Origin: Chloroflexota bacterium
GTDB taxonomy: Bacteria > Chloroflexota > Dehalococcoidia > Tepidiformales > Tepidiformaceae
Length of the DNA stretch: 14,374 nucleotides
Direction: 5' to 3'
Assembly (NCBI GenBank): GCA_963169135.1
Contig: CAUJEQ010000054.1
Location: 1 to 14,374 of the forward strand
Part shown: positions 5,541-12,848 of the stretch, one piece after another
Layout of the letters: each line of letters begins with the position of its first letter
Position numbering within the stretch: the stretch's first letter is position 1
Program-made: the position numbers and the translations under genes
The notes under the pieces: generated by a model
Told to the model about the DNA's origin: nothing
The model's database searches: none
Seen by the model: the letters and a program-made list of their open reading frames with translations, nothing else

Positions 5541-8237
5541 ATGTCAAACCCACCCCGCACGTCCGACGAGATACGAGAGGCCTTTCTTTCCTTTTTCAAG
5601 GAGCGGGGCCATGCCCATCTGCCGCCGTGGCCCCTGGTGCCCATCGGCGACCCCACCTCCATGTTCACCAGTGCCGGAATGCAGCAGTTCAAGCCCATGT
5701 TCATGGGCGAGCAGGCCCCGCCGGGTCCGCGCGCCGTAACGGTGCAGCGCTGCTTCCGCACCACGGATATCGAGGAAGTCGGCGACATGAGCCACTGCAC
5801 GGCATTCGAGATGCTTGGCAACTTCAGTTTCGGTGACTACTTCAAGCGGGAGGCGATCCAGTGGGCGTGGGAGCTCATGACGAAGGAGTATGGGATCGAC
5901 GCCTCGCGGCTGCACGCCACGATCTATCTGGACGACGACGATTCCTACGGCTTCTGGCGCGAAGTTGGGTTGCCTGACCAGCACATCCACCGGCGCGATG
6001 AGGACCTGAACTACTGGTTCAGCTTTTCCAACGGGACACCCGGAGCCAGCGGCCCTTGCGGTCCGGACAGCGAGATTTACTACGACCTCGAACCCGAAAA
6101 GGGCATCGACGGCGCGCGACTCCATACGGGCCCCGATGGCAAGCCGGCGGGTGTCGGTTACAGCGACCGGTTCCTGGAGATCTGGAACCTGGTGTTCATG
6201 CAGCTGTACCAGCACCCGGACGGCACACGCACGAACCTCCCGGCCCAGAACATCGACACCGGGAGTGGCCTGGAGCGCGTTGCGATGGTGCTCCAGGGTG
6301 TCCGCTCGGTTTTTGAGACCGACATCTTTCTCCCAATCCTCTCCGAGGCCGCGGCGGTGGTGGGCGTCGACTATGTGGGCGGCGGCGCCACCGAAGAGCA
6401 GGCCTACGCCATCCGCGCCATGTCCGAGCACTGTCGCGCTGCCACGCTGCTCGTCGGCGACGGGGTGGTGCCGAGCAACGAGGGACGCGGGTACGTGCTG
6501 CGCCGCGTTGTTCGGCGGGCCATCTACTTCGCGCGCAAGGTCGGGGTCCGCGAGGCGTTCACTGCGAGGTTGGCCGAGGCGGCGATCGGCAAGATGGGCG
6601 GCGCCTACCCCCACCTCACCGAAAATCGTGACTTCATCAAGCGCGCGCTTTCCGCCGAAGAGGAGCGTTTCACGCGGACCCTGGCCGCGGGCTCGCTGCG
6701 GCTCGAAGCCTTGCTCGAACGGTTGGGGGCCGGTGGCGCGGAAGCCGTGCCCGGCGAGGAAGCGTTCACCCTCTACGACACCTACGGCATGCCGCTCGAA
6801 CTCACGCGGGAGATCGCCGCGGTTGAGGGCTTCGGGCTCGACGACCGTGGGTTCGAGGTCGCCCTCGAGGCGCAGCGCACGCGCGCTCGCCAGCAGGGCA
6901 AATTTCTCAAAGGCGAGGTGTCGCCTGTCCTGCAGTCGCTGGGAGAGGACCACAGCGACTTCGTGGGGTACTCGCACATCGAGGCCGATGCGGCGGTGGT
7001 GGCCATCCTCAAGGGTGGCGCACTTGTGGATATCGCCACCGGGGGCGAGGCGTGCGAAATCATTCTCTCCACCACGCCGTTCTACCCTGAGGGCGGTGGC
7101 CAGGTGGGCGACCACGGGAACATTCGCACCCCCTCGGGCGTCTTCATGGTTGAAGACACGCAGGCAGCAGGGGGCGCAATCGTCCACCGCGGCCGCGTCG
7201 CGGAGGGGGCCATCCGGGTGGCTGAGAGCGCCGGGGCAACGGTTGACCTGCAGTGGCGGTCCGGTTCGGCCCGGAACCACACGGGGACGCATCTGCTGCA
7301 TGCCGCCCTCCGTTCCATCCTCGGCGGCCACGTCCGCCAGCAAGGCTCACTGGTGACGCCCGAGCGCCTCCGGTTCGACTTCACCCACCTCGAGCAGGCG
7401 CCGCGCTCGGCCCTCGTGGAAGTGCAGCAGCTCGCAAACGAGAAGATCCGTCACGACCTCGAAGTCCAGTGGCGCACCACCGGCTACCGCCAGGCCGTCG
7501 AATCGGGCGCGCTCGCGTTCTTCGGCGACAAGTACGGAGCCGAAGTCCGCGTGGTGGAGATCAAGGACGACGGCGACACGTTCAGCGCCGAGCTGTGCGG
7601 CGGCACCCATGTCCACCACACCGGTGAAATCGGGTTCGTCCACATCATTCGCGAGTCGGCGGTGGCGGCAGGCACGCGCCGGCTGGAGGCTGTATCGGGG
7701 CGCGCTGCCGAGTCCTACCTCCTCGACCAGCAGGAGCGCATCCTTCGGCTGGCGGAGCGGCTCGGCACTGGCCCGAGCGAAATCGAGGAGCGGCTGGATG
7801 CGATGCAGGCCGAACTCGAACGGCTCCGGCGCCAGGGCGAACAGCTCCAGCGGCTCCAGGGCGCGTCAGTCGCCGAAGGCCTCATCGAAGGCGCCCAGAA
7901 GGTGGGCGAGGCGTTTCTCGTCACTGCACGGGTCGATGCCGCCAACGCTGACGTGCTCCGCGACATCGCCGACAGGGTGCGCGAGAAACTGAAGCCCGCG
8001 GTCATCATCCTGGCGGCCAATATCGAGGGGCGTCCGGCGTTCCTCGCGGCAGCCACGCCCGAGCTGGTCGAGCGTGGCGTCCATGCTGGAAACCTGATCC
8101 GCGACGTGGCGAAAGTGGCGGGTGGCGGCGGGGGTGGCCGCCCCGATCTTGCGCAGGCCGGTGCGAAGGACGCCTCGAAAATCGACGCGGCGCTGGCCGA
8201 AGGGCGCCGCCTGGGACTCGTCGCACTGACAGGTTAA
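5541..8237 (+). CDS. alaS: Alanyl-tRNA synthetase
   Basis: AlaS charges tRNA-Ala and hydrolyses mischarged tRNA. The 898-residue protein is full length for the family (E. coli 876). The class II catalytic and tRNA-recognition part (about 1-460) includes EMLGNFSFGDYFK and the GPCGPDSEIYYD segment. The editing domain carries both metal-ligand motifs: His580/His584 in NHTGTHLLH and Cys686/His690 in CGGTH. A coiled-coil-like stretch rich in Glu/Arg/Gln (about 745-785) precedes the C-terminal DHHA1/C-Ala domain, which has the Gly-rich loop GGGGGGRPDLAQAG (about 860-873). One oddity is HCTAFE (85-90), where most homologues have H-x-T-F-F-E. The ATG at 5541 lacks a clear Shine-Dalgarno sequence. It is the first gene of the rightward train; the next gene starts 24 bp after its stop. 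Confidence 0.97.
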   Translation: MSNPPRTSDEIREAFLSFFKERGHAHLPPWPLVPIGDPTSMFTSAGMQQFKPMFMGEQAPPGPRAVTVQRCFRTTDIEEVGDMSHCTAFEMLGNFSFGDYFKREAIQWAWELMTKEYGIDASRLHATIYLDDDDSYGFWREVGLPDQHIHRRDEDLNYWFSFSNGTPGASGPCGPDSEIYYDLEPEKGIDGARLHTGPDGKPAGVGYSDRFLEIWNLVFMQLYQHPDGTRTNLPAQNIDTGSGLERVAMVLQGVRSVFETDIFLPILSEAAAVVGVDYVGGGATEEQAYAIRAMSEHCRAATLLVGDGVVPSNEGRGYVLRRVVRRAIYFARKVGVREAFTARLAEAAIGKMGGAYPHLTENRDFIKRALSAEEERFTRTLAAGSLRLEALLERLGAGGAEAVPGEEAFTLYDTYGMPLELTREIAAVEGFGLDDRGFEVALEAQRTRARQQGKFLKGEVSPVLQSLGEDHSDFVGYSHIEADAAVVAILKGGALVDIATGGEACEIILSTTPFYPEGGGQVGDHGNIRTPSGVFMVEDTQAAGGAIVHRGRVAEGAIRVAESAGATVDLQWRSGSARNHTGTHLLHAALRSILGGHVRQQGSLVTPERLRFDFTHLEQAPRSALVEVQQLANEKIRHDLEVQWRTTGYRQAVESGALAFFGDKYGAEVRVVEIKDDGDTFSAELCGGTHVHHTGEIGFVHIIRESAVAAGTRRLEAVSGRAAESYLLDQQERILRLAERLGTGPSEIEERLDAMQAELERLRRQGEQLQRLQGASVAEGLIEGAQKVGEAFLVTARVDAANADVLRDIADRVREKLKPAVIILAANIEGRPAFLAAATPELVERGVHAGNLIRDVAKVAGGGGGGRPDLAQAGAKDASKIDAALAEGRRLGLVALTG

Positions 8238-8250
8238 CGGGGCAGAAAGC

Positions 8251-8256
8251 GAGAGG
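8251..8256 (+). promoter_or_regulatory. Ribosome-binding site for the GTG start at 8262
   Basis: GAGAGG lies 5 bases before the GTG at 8262-8264, inside the 24-bp gap after alaS. It fixes the start of the baseplate-J-like gene, since no ATG is found nearby in frame. Confidence 0.6.
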
Positions 8257-8261
8257 CAGCT

Positions 8262-9848
8262 GTGTCGCAGGAGGACTTCGAACCGGCAACCGAGGCGAGG
8301 TACGAAGGCGACGAGCGCCCGGTGGAGAGCCTCGCAAGCGTGGTCCTCGTCGAACGCTCCGAGGACATTGCCGCGGTTTGCGGCAGGGTCGACGGGGCGC
8401 CCACCTGGGCAGTTGTGATCCACGCTCCGGATGGCAATCGCCAGCTGAGCACGGAACTCGGCATGCGCCGGCTCGTGCGGCACGGGGAAGAGGCGGGCAA
8501 GATCGTCGCGATCGCCACCCGGTCATCATCGCTGGCGTCGCGCGCTCGTCAGGTCGGTGTCCCGGTTTCGCGCCGGCCGGAGAGCGTGCGCTGGGACGCT
8601 GGCGGCCGTCATGTGGTGGGCGTGGGGCGGTGGAGCCTGGCTACGCCTGCGGTCGGCCGGTACGTGCAGCTCGTGATCATCGCCGCCGTCGGCTTGTTGG
8701 CGTTGGCGCTGGTTCTCACCATGGCGCCTTCGGCAAGTGTGGTCGCCTATCCGCCCACTGAAACGGTCAGCAGTGTTGTCACGATCACCGCCTCGGAGGA
8801 CATCACCGGGGTCAACCTGGACAACCTGGAGGTCCCCGCCGCGCGGATATCCGGCGAGCAGGTCATTACCCTCGCGGTCGCCCCTACCGGCACGACTGAG
8901 GTTGGCGTCCAGCCCTCCACAGTATCGGTGGTCATCACTAACCGGACGCAGGCGGATGTAGTGGTTGCTGCCGGAACGGTGCTCCTTGCCGGGCCTTCCT
9001 TCTTCCCGTTCGAGCTCGATGAGACGCTCACCGTGCCACGCGAAGGAAACATAACTGGAACCGCAACGGCCGTGAGGCCGGGGACCGACGGCAACCTCGG
9101 TCCCGGCACCGTGGGCGGCTGGCTTGATGAGAAGTTCCGCTTTCTTGAGGTCACCAACCCGGAGGCGGCAGCCGGCGGAGTGAGTGAGCCGCGCCCCGCG
9201 GTCGACCCGCAGGACGTGGTGAACCTGCAGACGCTCGCCAAAGCACTCGAAGGCTCCGAGGCGATCAAGCGCGGGCTGGTGGAGGCCCGGCCTCACGACG
9301 CGGTGTTCTTGCGGACGGCAGAGACGACGGTGGAGTACACGCTCCCCGAGCCTCCAGTGGGCACCCCCGCCGATATCGTGCTCCTGCGGGTGACGGTGAA
9401 GGTTTCGGCCCTGGCGGTGCTGGCGGAGACGCTCGATCAATTGGCCCGGCAGGTGCTCCAGGCCGAGGGCGGCGACGGCGAGTTCTTGCCGGGGACGGTG
9501 ACGGCCCTTGAGACCGGGGCGCGCCAGCTCGATGCCGCCACGGGGCTGATCCGGACCGAGGTTCGGCTCCAGGGTGAGTTCGCGCGGGGCGTCACCGCTG
9601 CCGCGGTGAAGGATGCGGTGAAGGGAAAGTCAACGGAGGACGCGCGGTCGACCCTCTCAGACCGGTATGGTATTCAGGAGGCAGAGGTGAAGGTGACGCC
9701 CGGATGGGCGCCTTGGGTGCCGCGCTTCGGGTTCCGGATCGATGCCGAACTCCGGAGTCACAGTGCCGAACCCGCCGGCGATGCCTCGACAACGAATGAC
9801 GCAACCACAACCGACAGCTCCAGCGACCCGACGACTCCTGGCCCTTGA
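8262..9848 (+). CDS. Membrane-anchored baseplate J-like domain protein
   Basis: This is a 528-residue protein of unproven function. Residues about 23-110 form an alternating beta/alpha domain (VVLVE, AVVIHAP, IVAIATR, GVPVSRRPE), resembling the N-terminal domain of Chloroflexota and Actinobacteria proteins annotated 'baseplate J/gp47 family'. One transmembrane helix follows (about 134-154). Arg residues before it and none just after suggest N-in/C-out topology. The outer part (about 155-500) is beta-rich with VTVPREGNITGTATAVRPGTDGN-like segments, as in baseplate-J-like proteins, and ends in a Ser/Thr/Asp-rich tail (about 499-528). The name comes from a phage tail fold, but no phage gene is nearby. 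Its place between alaS and ruvX-mltG suggests a cellular envelope protein. The last 53 bases overlap the assigned ruvX start in another frame. I am confident the gene is real and moderately sure of the domain call. Confidence 0.8.
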   Translation: MSQEDFEPATEARYEGDERPVESLASVVLVERSEDIAAVCGRVDGAPTWAVVIHAPDGNRQLSTELGMRRLVRHGEEAGKIVAIATRSSSLASRARQVGVPVSRRPESVRWDAGGRHVVGVGRWSLATPAVGRYVQLVIIAAVGLLALALVLTMAPSASVVAYPPTETVSSVVTITASEDITGVNLDNLEVPAARISGEQVITLAVAPTGTTEVGVQPSTVSVVITNRTQADVVVAAGTVLLAGPSFFPFELDETLTVPREGNITGTATAVRPGTDGNLGPGTVGGWLDEKFRFLEVTNPEAAAGGVSEPRPAVDPQDVVNLQTLAKALEGSEAIKRGLVEARPHDAVFLRTAETTVEYTLPEPPVGTPADIVLLRVTVKVSALAVLAETLDQLARQVLQAEGGDGEFLPGTVTALETGARQLDAATGLIRTEVRLQGEFARGVTAAAVKDAVKGKSTEDARSTLSDRYGIQEAEVKVTPGWAPWVPRFGFRIDAELRSHSAEPAGDASTTNDATTTDSSSDPTTPGP

Positions 9849-10242
9849 CCCCGGTGGGGCGCGGATTGGCGTCGCGGTCTCCGATGACCTGGGCATCATG
9901 GCCCACCCCCGCCCCGCGATTATCGAGAAGGGGCGGGTGGCCGCTCTCCGGCGCATCGCCGAGCTTGTGCGCTCGGAAGGCGTCGCAGAGGTGGTTGTGG
10001 GTCTCCCGCTTACGCTCGAGGGCGCGCGCGGGACACAGGCAGAGGAAGTCCGCCAGTTCGTTGCCGAACTCCGCAAACTCCTCGCTGTACCGGTGACCGA
10101 GGTCGATGAGCGGCTCTCCTCGGCGCAGGCGCAGTGGCTGGTGCCCGGCGCGGGGAAGAAACGCGACGGCACACTCGACTCGGCCGCGGCCGCGGTCATC
10201 CTCCAGACCGTGCTCGATCGCCGGCGCGGGGGCCGACGTTGA
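9796..10242 (+). CDS. ruvX: RuvX/YqgF family RNase H-fold protein (16S rRNA 5'-end maturation)
   Basis: This family has an RNase H-like fold. It was first called a putative Holliday junction resolvase and is now tied to pre-16S rRNA 5' processing. The 148-residue product shows the conserved blocks in order: LALDPGGARIGVAVSD (15-30, acidic Asp18), VVVGLPLTLEGARGTQAEE (67-84), DERLSSAQA (104-112) and DSAAAAVILQ (128-137, acidic Asp128). The start is uncertain. ATGs at 9742, 9781 and 9796 are all in frame and none has a good ribosome-binding site; I chose 9796 because it gives the length closest to relatives (about 140). Even so, a polar Pro/Gln/Thr-rich leader of about 10 residues precedes the fold, and the gene overlaps the upstream one by 53 bases. 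The stop TGA (10240-10242) interlocks with the TTG start of mltG. Confidence 0.92.
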   Translation: MTQPQPTAPATRRLLALDPGGARIGVAVSDDLGIMAHPRPAIIEKGRVAALRRIAELVRSEGVAEVVVGLPLTLEGARGTQAEEVRQFVAELRKLLAVPVTEVDERLSSAQAQWLVPGAGKKRDGTLDSAAAAVILQTVLDRRRGGRR

Positions 10243-11327
10243 AGCGGGCCCTGCCAACGCCCGTCGCAATCATCGGGTTGCTGTTCACCGTCGCGGCCAT
10301 CCTGGTTGCAAGCTACTGCGTGGCGCGCACGCCGAAAGGCGTCCTCGGTGGCGACTTTCCCGGGGCCGCTCCCGTGAGCGACGACCGCACGCAGGTGCCC
10401 TACACGCTCGAAGAGGGCCGCTCGGCGGGCGACATCGGGAAAGACCTCGAGGAGCTGGGCATCATCCGTTCGGCGCGCCAATTCGAGCTGCTCGCGAGCC
10501 TGATGGGTGTGCACCGCGAGCTCAGCGCCGGGGACTTCCTGCTGGCGAAGAACTCCTCGACGCTTTCCATCCTGAACCGGCTGACGGTCCAGGAACTCGT
10601 TCCGGTCCTGAAGGTGACCTTCCCCGAGGGTATCCGGTTCGAGGAGATGGCCGTGCTAGCTGAACAGGCAGGCTTCGGGCCGCGCGAAGAGTTCATCGCT
10701 GCCGTCGGGCGGGCAAAGCTGCCCCCGGGGCTGGCCGAGACGCTGCCCGAGGGTGCGAACCTCCAGGGCTACCTCTTCCCCGATACCTATATCGTCCCGG
10801 AAGGCGCCACGATGGACGAGCTGGTCGCGTTGATGATCGAGACACTGGACAAGCGGTTCTGGCCCGAGCTCCGGGCGGCGGCACTTGAGCAAGGGCTCAA
10901 CCCTCACCAGGCACTCACGCTCGCGGCCGTGGTCGAGCGGGAGGCGGTGTTGGCGGAAGAACGGCCGCTGATCGCCGGCGTGTTTTACAACCGCCTGGCC
11001 GAGAACGACCGCCTCGGCGCCGACCCGACAGTGCAGTTCGCCGTCGCTCTCGACCAGAAGTCGGTCGACGAATTCGGCTGGTGGAAGAAAGATCTGACCA
11101 TCCTGGACCTGGAAAACCCGTCTCCCTACAACACCCGCCTGTTTCCTGGCCTGCCACCCGGCCCCATCGCGAACCCGGGCCTGGCGTCCATCGAGGCGGT
11201 GGCCAGGCCGGAGAAGACCGACTACTACTACTTCGTCGCCGATGCGGTGAAAGGCGACGGTTCGCACGCCTTTGCGGTCACCTTCGCCGAACACGAGCGC
11301 AACATCGCCACGGTCGGCGGACAGTGA
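10239..11327 (+). CDS. mltG: Endolytic murein transglycosylase MltG (YceG-like)
   Basis: MltG cleaves nascent glycan strands in the periplasmic or extracellular space and so sets peptidoglycan chain length. The 362-residue product begins with Lys-Arg and a hydrophobic signal anchor (about 8-28), then a LysM-like small domain (about 52-120) and the catalytic YceG domain (about 122-355). Landmarks are GYLFPDTY (177-184), AAVVEREA with the expected catalytic Glu233 (matching E. coli Glu218), ADPTVQFAV (261-269) and the end motif ANPGLASIEAV (311-321). I chose TTG at 10239-10241, which gives a proper membrane anchor and interlocks with the ruvX stop (TTGA). The frame stays open further upstream to a GTG at 10134, but that stretch reads through ruvX and yields an Arg-rich nonsense leader. 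The stop interlocks with the aroE start. Confidence 0.95.
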   Translation: MKRALPTPVAIIGLLFTVAAILVASYCVARTPKGVLGGDFPGAAPVSDDRTQVPYTLEEGRSAGDIGKDLEELGIIRSARQFELLASLMGVHRELSAGDFLLAKNSSTLSILNRLTVQELVPVLKVTFPEGIRFEEMAVLAEQAGFGPREEFIAAVGRAKLPPGLAETLPEGANLQGYLFPDTYIVPEGATMDELVALMIETLDKRFWPELRAAALEQGLNPHQALTLAAVVEREAVLAEERPLIAGVFYNRLAENDRLGADPTVQFAVALDQKSVDEFGWWKKDLTILDLENPSPYNTRLFPGLPPGPIANPGLASIEAVARPEKTDYYYFVADAVKGDGSHAFAVTFAEHERNIATVGGQ

Positions 11328-12175
11328 CGCGCCGGGCCGGGATCATCGGCCACCCGGTGGCCCATTCGCTTTCGCCGGTGTTCCAGTCGGCCGCGTTCGC
11401 GCATTGCGGGCTCGATGCGGTCTACGAACGCTGGGATACGCCCGCGCCGAAACTGGCGGAAAGAGTCGCCTCGCTGCGGGACGGCGACGCGCTGGGTGCG
11501 AACGTGACCATCCCACACAAAGAGACAGTCATCCCGCTGCTCGACGAGCTTGGCGGCCAGAGCGCCCGAATGGGCGCGGTGAACACCATCGTGAACCGCG
11601 AGGGCCGCCTCTTCGGGTTCAACACCGACGGGCCGGGATTCGTCGCCGCGCTCAAGGCGGAGGCCGTGTTCGACCCCGCCGGGAAGCGCGTGCTGCTGCT
11701 CGGCGCGGGCGGCGCGGCGCGCGGCATCGCGTTCGCACTGGTCGAGGCCAACGCTGCCGCGGTCGCCATCGCCAATCGGAGCGTGGAGCGTGCCGTTCGC
11801 CTCGCGGAGGCGGTCGACAGCGGGAGCGGCATCGTCAGCGCGGTACCGCTCGACGTGGCACTCGGCGAGTACGATTGCGTGGTGAATTGCACCTCGGTGG
11901 GCATGCACGGTGGTCCCGACCCCTCCGGCCTCCCGGCTGCGCTGGATGGCGCGCGGCCCGGTACGCTCATCGTGGACATCGTGTACGCGCCCGAACTCAC
12001 GCCGTTCCTGGCCGAGGCGGCCCGCCGCGGGCTCCGCTCGCTCGGCGGCCTGCCCATGCTGATATACCAGGGGGCGCTTGCGTTCGAACTGTGGACCGGG
12101 GTGCGGGCTCCCATCGACGTGATGTTCGCGGCGGCGCGCAACGAACTCGCCAGCCGTGCTGGGGCGCACCGGTGA
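11324..12175 (+). CDS. aroE: Shikimate dehydrogenase (NADP+)
   Basis: AroE reduces 3-dehydroshikimate to shikimate in the aromatic amino acid pathway. All key elements are present in the 283-residue protein. The substrate-binding SLSP lies near residue 15, and ANVTIPHK has the catalytic Lys66. GAVNTIV and GFNTDGPGF supply the paired Asp102. The Rossmann loop is LLGAGGAARG (125-134), with the NRS..RA stretch typical of NADP preference. VNCTSVGMHG (187-196), YAPELTPF (221-228) and the C-terminal MLIYQGALAFELWTG (245-259) complete the set. The start is GTG at 11324-11326, interlocked with the mltG stop as GTGA. The stop is likewise interlocked with the GTG of the next gene. This arrangement favours translational coupling. 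Confidence 0.97.
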   Translation: MTRRAGIIGHPVAHSLSPVFQSAAFAHCGLDAVYERWDTPAPKLAERVASLRDGDALGANVTIPHKETVIPLLDELGGQSARMGAVNTIVNREGRLFGFNTDGPGFVAALKAEAVFDPAGKRVLLLGAGGAARGIAFALVEANAAAVAIANRSVERAVRLAEAVDSGSGIVSAVPLDVALGEYDCVVNCTSVGMHGGPDPSGLPAALDGARPGTLIVDIVYAPELTPFLAEAARRGLRSLGGLPMLIYQGALAFELWTGVRAPIDVMFAAARNELASRAGAHR

Positions 12176-12846
12176 TCGTTGTCGGGATGATCGTCACACT
12201 CACGATTTTCCTGGTCGTCGGCTGGGCTGTTTCGGCCGAGATGTTCCAGCACCGGTCGTGGCGCAAGCGGGTTGCATCGGGCGACGTCGACATCGTGGCG
12301 GCGCTCATCGAGGAGGCCCTCGCCACCTGGCGGAAGGGGCGGGCTCCGCGGGGCACGCCGGCCAGCCTTTGGGCCGGTGTCCAGGAGGCGCAGCTCATCG
12401 CGGTGGAGCAGCATGGCGCGACCGTCTCGAGCTCGGCCGACGCGGAGTTCCGGACCGAGGGCGGACAGCGTGTGCAGGTCGCCTCGGCACTCGATTCCGG
12501 CATCGCGCTCGCTTCGAAGCTGCTCGACATGATCCTGTACGATGTGCCCAACCTCCGCCTGGGCTACGTTCGCGCGGACATCTATTCGACGTTTGCCGGC
12601 GCCGATGGGACGCCCGAACAGCGTCCGATCATCACGGTCACGGCCGACCGCTCCACGGCGGACGGTCTGGACTGGGAAGCGCTCACGCCGGAAGAGGTGC
12701 TCGGGCGGTTCGGGGCGACCTTCGAGCGCGCCGCCGCCGGGCAACCGGTGCCGATTGAGCTTCCACCACTCGAAGGGCAGCCGCCTCGCCCGACCGAGGA
12801 AGCAGCAGCCGAATTCGCCGCCCGGCAGGAGCGCGGCAAGGAGTAG
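12172..12846 (+). CDS. Membrane-tethered protein of unknown function between aroE and aroC
   Basis: I do not recognise this 224-residue protein. It opens with one hydrophobic helix (about 2-20), followed at once by a basic segment (HRSWRKR, 27-33). By the positive-inside rule the remaining 200 residues should lie in the cytoplasm. The soluble part looks like a small alpha/beta domain: a helix-rich start with ATWRKGRAP (51-59), a Gln/Ala/Ser stretch (about 70-125), and strands such as LRLGYVRADIYSTF (128-141) and RPIITVTADRS (151-161). The tail is Pro/Glu-rich and charged. The GTG start (12172-12174) interlocks with the aroE stop, and an in-frame ATG at residue 6 is possible. Its stop codon overlaps the spacer of the aroC ribosome-binding site, so it is almost surely co-translated with the shikimate genes. 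Codon use matches its neighbours, with no sign of recent transfer. Confidence 0.8.
   Translation: MIVVGMIVTLTIFLVVGWAVSAEMFQHRSWRKRVASGDVDIVAALIEEALATWRKGRAPRGTPASLWAGVQEAQLIAVEQHGATVSSSADAEFRTEGGQRVQVASALDSGIALASKLLDMILYDVPNLRLGYVRADIYSTFAGADGTPEQRPIITVTADRSTADGLDWEALTPEEVLGRFGATFERAAAGQPVPIELPPLEGQPPRPTEEAAAEFAARQERGKE
12838..12843 (+). promoter_or_regulatory. Strong ribosome-binding site of aroC inside the upstream gene
   Basis: AAGGAG lies 5 bases before the aroC ATG and is formed by the last sense codons (Lys, Glu) of the preceding gene. It is the best Shine-Dalgarno match in the window and fixes the aroC start. Confidence 0.75.
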
Positions 12847-12848
12847 CA

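Noticed and set aside
5544..7343. Long antisense open frame (599 codons) opposite alaS
   Set aside because: It mirrors alaS codons in a GC-rich genome, where the reverse frame rarely meets stops. Its protein is rich in Arg, Gly, Val and His without any recognisable domain, and alaS on the other strand is certain.
8262..9848. A prophage or contractile injection system, suggested by the baseplate-J-like domain
   Set aside because: No tail, capsid, sheath, portal or integrase gene is present, the protein has a membrane helix, and both neighbours are housekeeping genes on the same strand.
10134..10238. Upstream extension of mltG from a GTG inside ruvX
   Set aside because: It would add about 35 Arg-rich residues before the membrane anchor and is simply ruvX read out of frame. 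TTG at 10239 gives a normal Lys-Arg plus hydrophobic anchor start.
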